Assembly: GCA_016714895.1 (NCBI GenBank)
Contig: JADKBV010000011.1
Location: 868,001 to 932,000 of the forward strand
DNA length: 64,000 bases
Direction: 5' to 3'
Source: Saprospiraceae bacterium
Lineage (GTDB): Bacteria; Bacteroidota; Bacteroidia; Chitinophagales; Saprospiraceae
Part shown: positions 63,522-64,000 of the stretch, one piece after another
How positions within the stretch are numbered: the first letter of the stretch is position 1
How the letters are laid out: every line of letters starts with the position of its first letter
The notes under the pieces: model-generated
Database searches by the model: none
What the model saw: the letters and a program-made list of their open reading frames with translations, nothing else
What the model was told of the DNA's origin: nothing
Translations under genes and position numbers: made by a program

Positions 63522-64000
63522 ATGAAAAACATTATTTTTTTAACAAGTTTATTATTCCTGTTGTTTGCTTGCAGACCTAACAAACATGGAGATATTTCAA
63601 ATGCTGAATATATTGAAATCGCTTTCGACAGTATTGAGTTTTACTCTATTCATAAAAACACTTACAATTTTGACTCATTAAAAAGCAACATTCTGATGCA
63701 AATTAATGACTCTACTAAAAGAGAGGTGGTGATTGAACTATTAAATTCTGCCATTGATGAAGTTGATATTCATAGTTACATCCTTACCAAAGACCAATAC
63801 AAAAGGTTGGAAACCGGGAAAGCGCAACCAAACACCTTTGCATTTCAAGGGGAAATGATTGATGGGAAATACGCACTGCTGACGCTTGATGGTTTTAAAG
63901 GAGTTGATTCAACATCTTCAGATAATTATGCAGATAGTTTACAACGCTTATTATTGCATTTGCATAATAAAAAACCAATTGGCTGGATAGTTGACTTGAG
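63522..64000 (+). CDS. S41-like peptidase lipoprotein, N-terminal part (cut by window end)
   Basis: Open from ATG 63522 to the window edge, 159 codons visible. The signal peptide ends in lipobox LFAC (about Cys17). The end of the visible part (YADSLQRLLLHLHNKKPIGW, then IVDL) matches the strand before the R-x-N-x-G-G catalytic region of S41 C-terminal processing peptidases, which would lie just beyond the window. It is predicted to be anchored in the cell envelope. The catalytic Ser/Lys cannot be seen. Confidence 0.65.
   Translation, partial: MKNIIFLTSLLFLLFACRPNKHGDISNAEYIEIAFDSIEFYSIHKNTYNFDSLKSNILMQINDSTKREVVIELLNSAIDEVDIHSYILTKDQYKRLETGKAQPNTFAFQGEMIDGKYALLTLDGFKGVDSTSSDNYADSLQRLLLHLHNKKPIGWIVDL

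Overview
This window reads as a chromosomal segment of a Bacteroidota bacterium. The evidence is AT-rich DNA, TAnnTTTG-type -7 promoter elements, a RicT/PSP1 protein with the Bacteroidota-style Cys-rich N-terminus, an atpB-E-F-H-A-G operon without atpD/atpC, a Sec/lipoprotein-type (clade II) NosZ, a YpdA-like reductase, and outer-membrane beta-barrel and VCBS proteins. A Saprospiria-like member is my guess; I cannot prove the class from sequence alone. No rRNA, tRNA or CRISPR array was seen.

Layout. 1-7.2 kb (minus strand): nitrous oxide respiration module, in the order cytochrome c, nosZ, strong hairpin, nosL (fused to a membrane domain), nosD, nosF, nosY, cupin, truncated haemoglobin. An Fnr/Crp-like palindrome sits about 42 bp upstream of the inferred start of the leading transcript. 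7.2-9.3 kb: a possible small transcript with a perfect terminator, then two tandem paralogous small secreted proteins. 9.4-17.1 kb (plus): housekeeping genes holB, ricT, lpdA, a DEAD-box helicase and two membrane proteins. 17.2-22.5 kb (minus): F1Fo ATP synthase operon. 23-30.1 kb (plus): a WG-repeat-like secreted protein, then a signalling operon of a sigma-54 response regulator, an H-NOX gas sensor and an HNOBA hybrid histidine kinase. The kinase has a one-base frameshift near its start. 30.2-31.7 kb: an AbiE-type toxin-antitoxin pair. 31.9-48.4 kb (plus): a large exopolysaccharide (EPS) locus with a REC protein, Wza- and Wzc-like export proteins, flippase, polymerase, glycosyltransferases, acetyltransferase, a three-domain kinase fusion and a WecA-like initiating transferase. 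It is interrupted at 38.9-40.3 kb by a GIY-YIG nuclease gene between two palindrome-centred repeat cassettes. 48.8-64 kb: VCBS protein, M20 amidohydrolase, GT2 fusion, recR, outer-membrane barrel protein, YpdA-like reductase, S9 peptidase, small proteins, and an S41-like peptidase cut by the window edge.

Main inference. Three EPS transcription units (genes at 31972, 40416 and 46101) share one upstream layout. A TTCCAT-N3-ATGGAA palindrome lies 102-105 bp before the start codon, and a sigma-54-like TGGC element 62-64 bp further on. The nearest sigma-54 activator is encoded in the H-NOX/histidine kinase operon at 24.9-30.1 kb. This suggests a nitric-oxide-responsive, sigma-54-driven EPS/biofilm regulon in an organism that also carries N2O reductase and a truncated haemoglobin. 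The link is inferred from sequence and position, not demonstrated.
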